Positions 6,241 through 6,894 of a stretch of 6,894 nucleotides of DNA are shown one piece after another. The translations under genes and the position numbers were made by a program. The stretch lies in NCBI GenBank assembly GCA_003165455.1, contig PLUJ01000295.1:1-6894 (forward strand), read 5' to 3'. Origin of the DNA: Acidobacteriaceae bacterium (GTDB lineage Bacteria; Acidobacteriota; Terriglobia; Terriglobales; Acidobacteriaceae). The notes under the pieces are model-generated. The model searched no databases. It was not told the DNA's origin and saw nothing but the letters and a program-made list of their open reading frames with translations. How positions within the stretch are numbered: the first letter of the stretch is position 1; every line of letters starts with the position of its first letter.

Positions 6241-6894
6241 TCATCTGAGTGTTTCGCTTTTACTGCTGCGAGTCATCAGCTCATAAATTGCGGCGCGCGG
6301 AGCTTTGCCCTCGTGCAGGATCGCGTGCATCTGCTCGGTGATGGGCATCTCCACACCGCGTGCGCGCGCCAGCCCTACTGCCGCCGTCGTCGTGAAGATT
6401 CCCTCCGCAACCATGCCATGCATGTCTGCGAGAATCTCGGGCAGCTTTCGCCCGCGGCCAAATTCAAAGCCTACGCTGCGATTGCGAGAGAGGCCGCCCG
6501 TGCAAGTGAGCACCAGGTCGCCAAGGCCCGCAAGACCCGCCATGGTTTCCGCTTTGCCTCCGCAGGCGACTACGAGCCGCGTCATTTCCGCCAGACCGCG
6601 CGTGATGAGCGCCGCCACGGAGTTGTGTCCCAGACCGAGGCCCGCGCTAACACCGGCGGCGATCGCGATAGTATTTTTCAGCGCACCTCCCAGTTCCCCT
6701 CCGATCGGGTCATCATTCGTGTAGACGCGAAAGCTGGCATGACTGAACTCCTGCTGAACGAAGCGTGCAAGTTTCGTGTCCTGCGATGCAATGGTGATTG
6801 CCGTAGGGTCTCCCCGCGCCGCTTCCAGCGCGAACGACGGGCCACTGAGCGCGCCGATTTGCGGCGCCGGCATGTCGTGGCCGGTGATCACCGT
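6241..6894 (-). CDS. gpsA: Glycerol-3-phosphate dehydrogenase [NAD(P)+], C-terminal two thirds (5' end outside window)
   Basis: The frame runs in from the right edge and ends at TGA (6241-6243), giving 217 residues; about 110-120 N-terminal residues, including the Rossmann GxGxxG, lie beyond the window. The GTG at 6891 is internal, not a start. GpsA reduces dihydroxyacetone phosphate to sn-glycerol-3-phosphate in the cytoplasm, supplying the backbone for phospholipids. Visible motifs, numbered from the first visible residue: SGPSFA (17-22), GGELGGALKNTIAIAAG (65-81) with the expected catalytic Lys73, GHNSVAALITRGLAEMTRL (89-107), GLAGLGDLVLTC (120-131) with the conserved Asp126, and SRNRSVG followed by a typical C-terminal helix bundle ending LMTRSSKSETLR. 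All expected motifs of this part are intact. A probable terminator follows, so it seems to end its transcription unit. Confidence 0.96.
   Translation of the reverse strand, partial: TVITGHDMPAPQIGALSGPSFALEAARGDPTAITIASQDTKLARFVQQEFSHASFRVYTNDDPIGGELGGALKNTIAIAAGVSAGLGLGHNSVAALITRGLAEMTRLVVACGGKAETMAGLAGLGDLVLTCTGGLSRNRSVGFEFGRGRKLPEILADMHGMVAEGIFTTTAAVGLARARGVEMPITEQMHAILHEGKAPRAAIYELMTRSSKSETLR

Overview
The window is ordinary, gene-dense bacterial chromosome of moderately high GC. Two genes on the + strand at the left face a block of six genes on the - strand. The coding style and protein motifs suggest an Acidobacteriota relative (Koribacter/Terriglobia type), namely the MobA tail, the LSTGM variant of an MlaF-type ATPase and a small four-cysteine FPKYP protein. 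That assignment is inference from remembered family resemblance and was not tested by a search.

Left part, + strand: the last 63 codons of a MobA-like molybdenum cofactor guanylyltransferase (2-193) are followed after 25 bases by a complete MlaF-type ABC ATPase (219-983). No permease (MlaE) or substrate-binding (MlaD) partner lies in the window. The pair ends tail to tail against the - strand block, with only 39 bases between stop codons.

Right part, - strand, read from right to left: the 3' two thirds of gpsA (6894-6241, start outside the window); a probable terminator hairpin; a membrane-anchored dCache-HAMP-HD-GYP c-di-GMP phosphodiesterase (6098-4206); a candidate promoter; ftsY, the SRP receptor (4141-3188); ribD (3132-1960); ribE (1904-1260); and a small four-cysteine protein of unknown function (1232-1023). 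ftsY, ribD, ribE and the small gene are separated by 55, 55 and 27 bases and probably form one transcription unit. RibD and RibE give the deaminase, reductase and final dismutase steps of riboflavin synthesis; ribBA and ribH are not here, and there is no FMN riboswitch.

I see no mobile element, CRISPR array, RNA gene, phage or defence module. The points most worth a second look are the small cysteine protein after ribE, a Cys-to-His change at a zinc ligand of the RibD deaminase, and the MlaF-like ATPase next to mobA without its usual partners.
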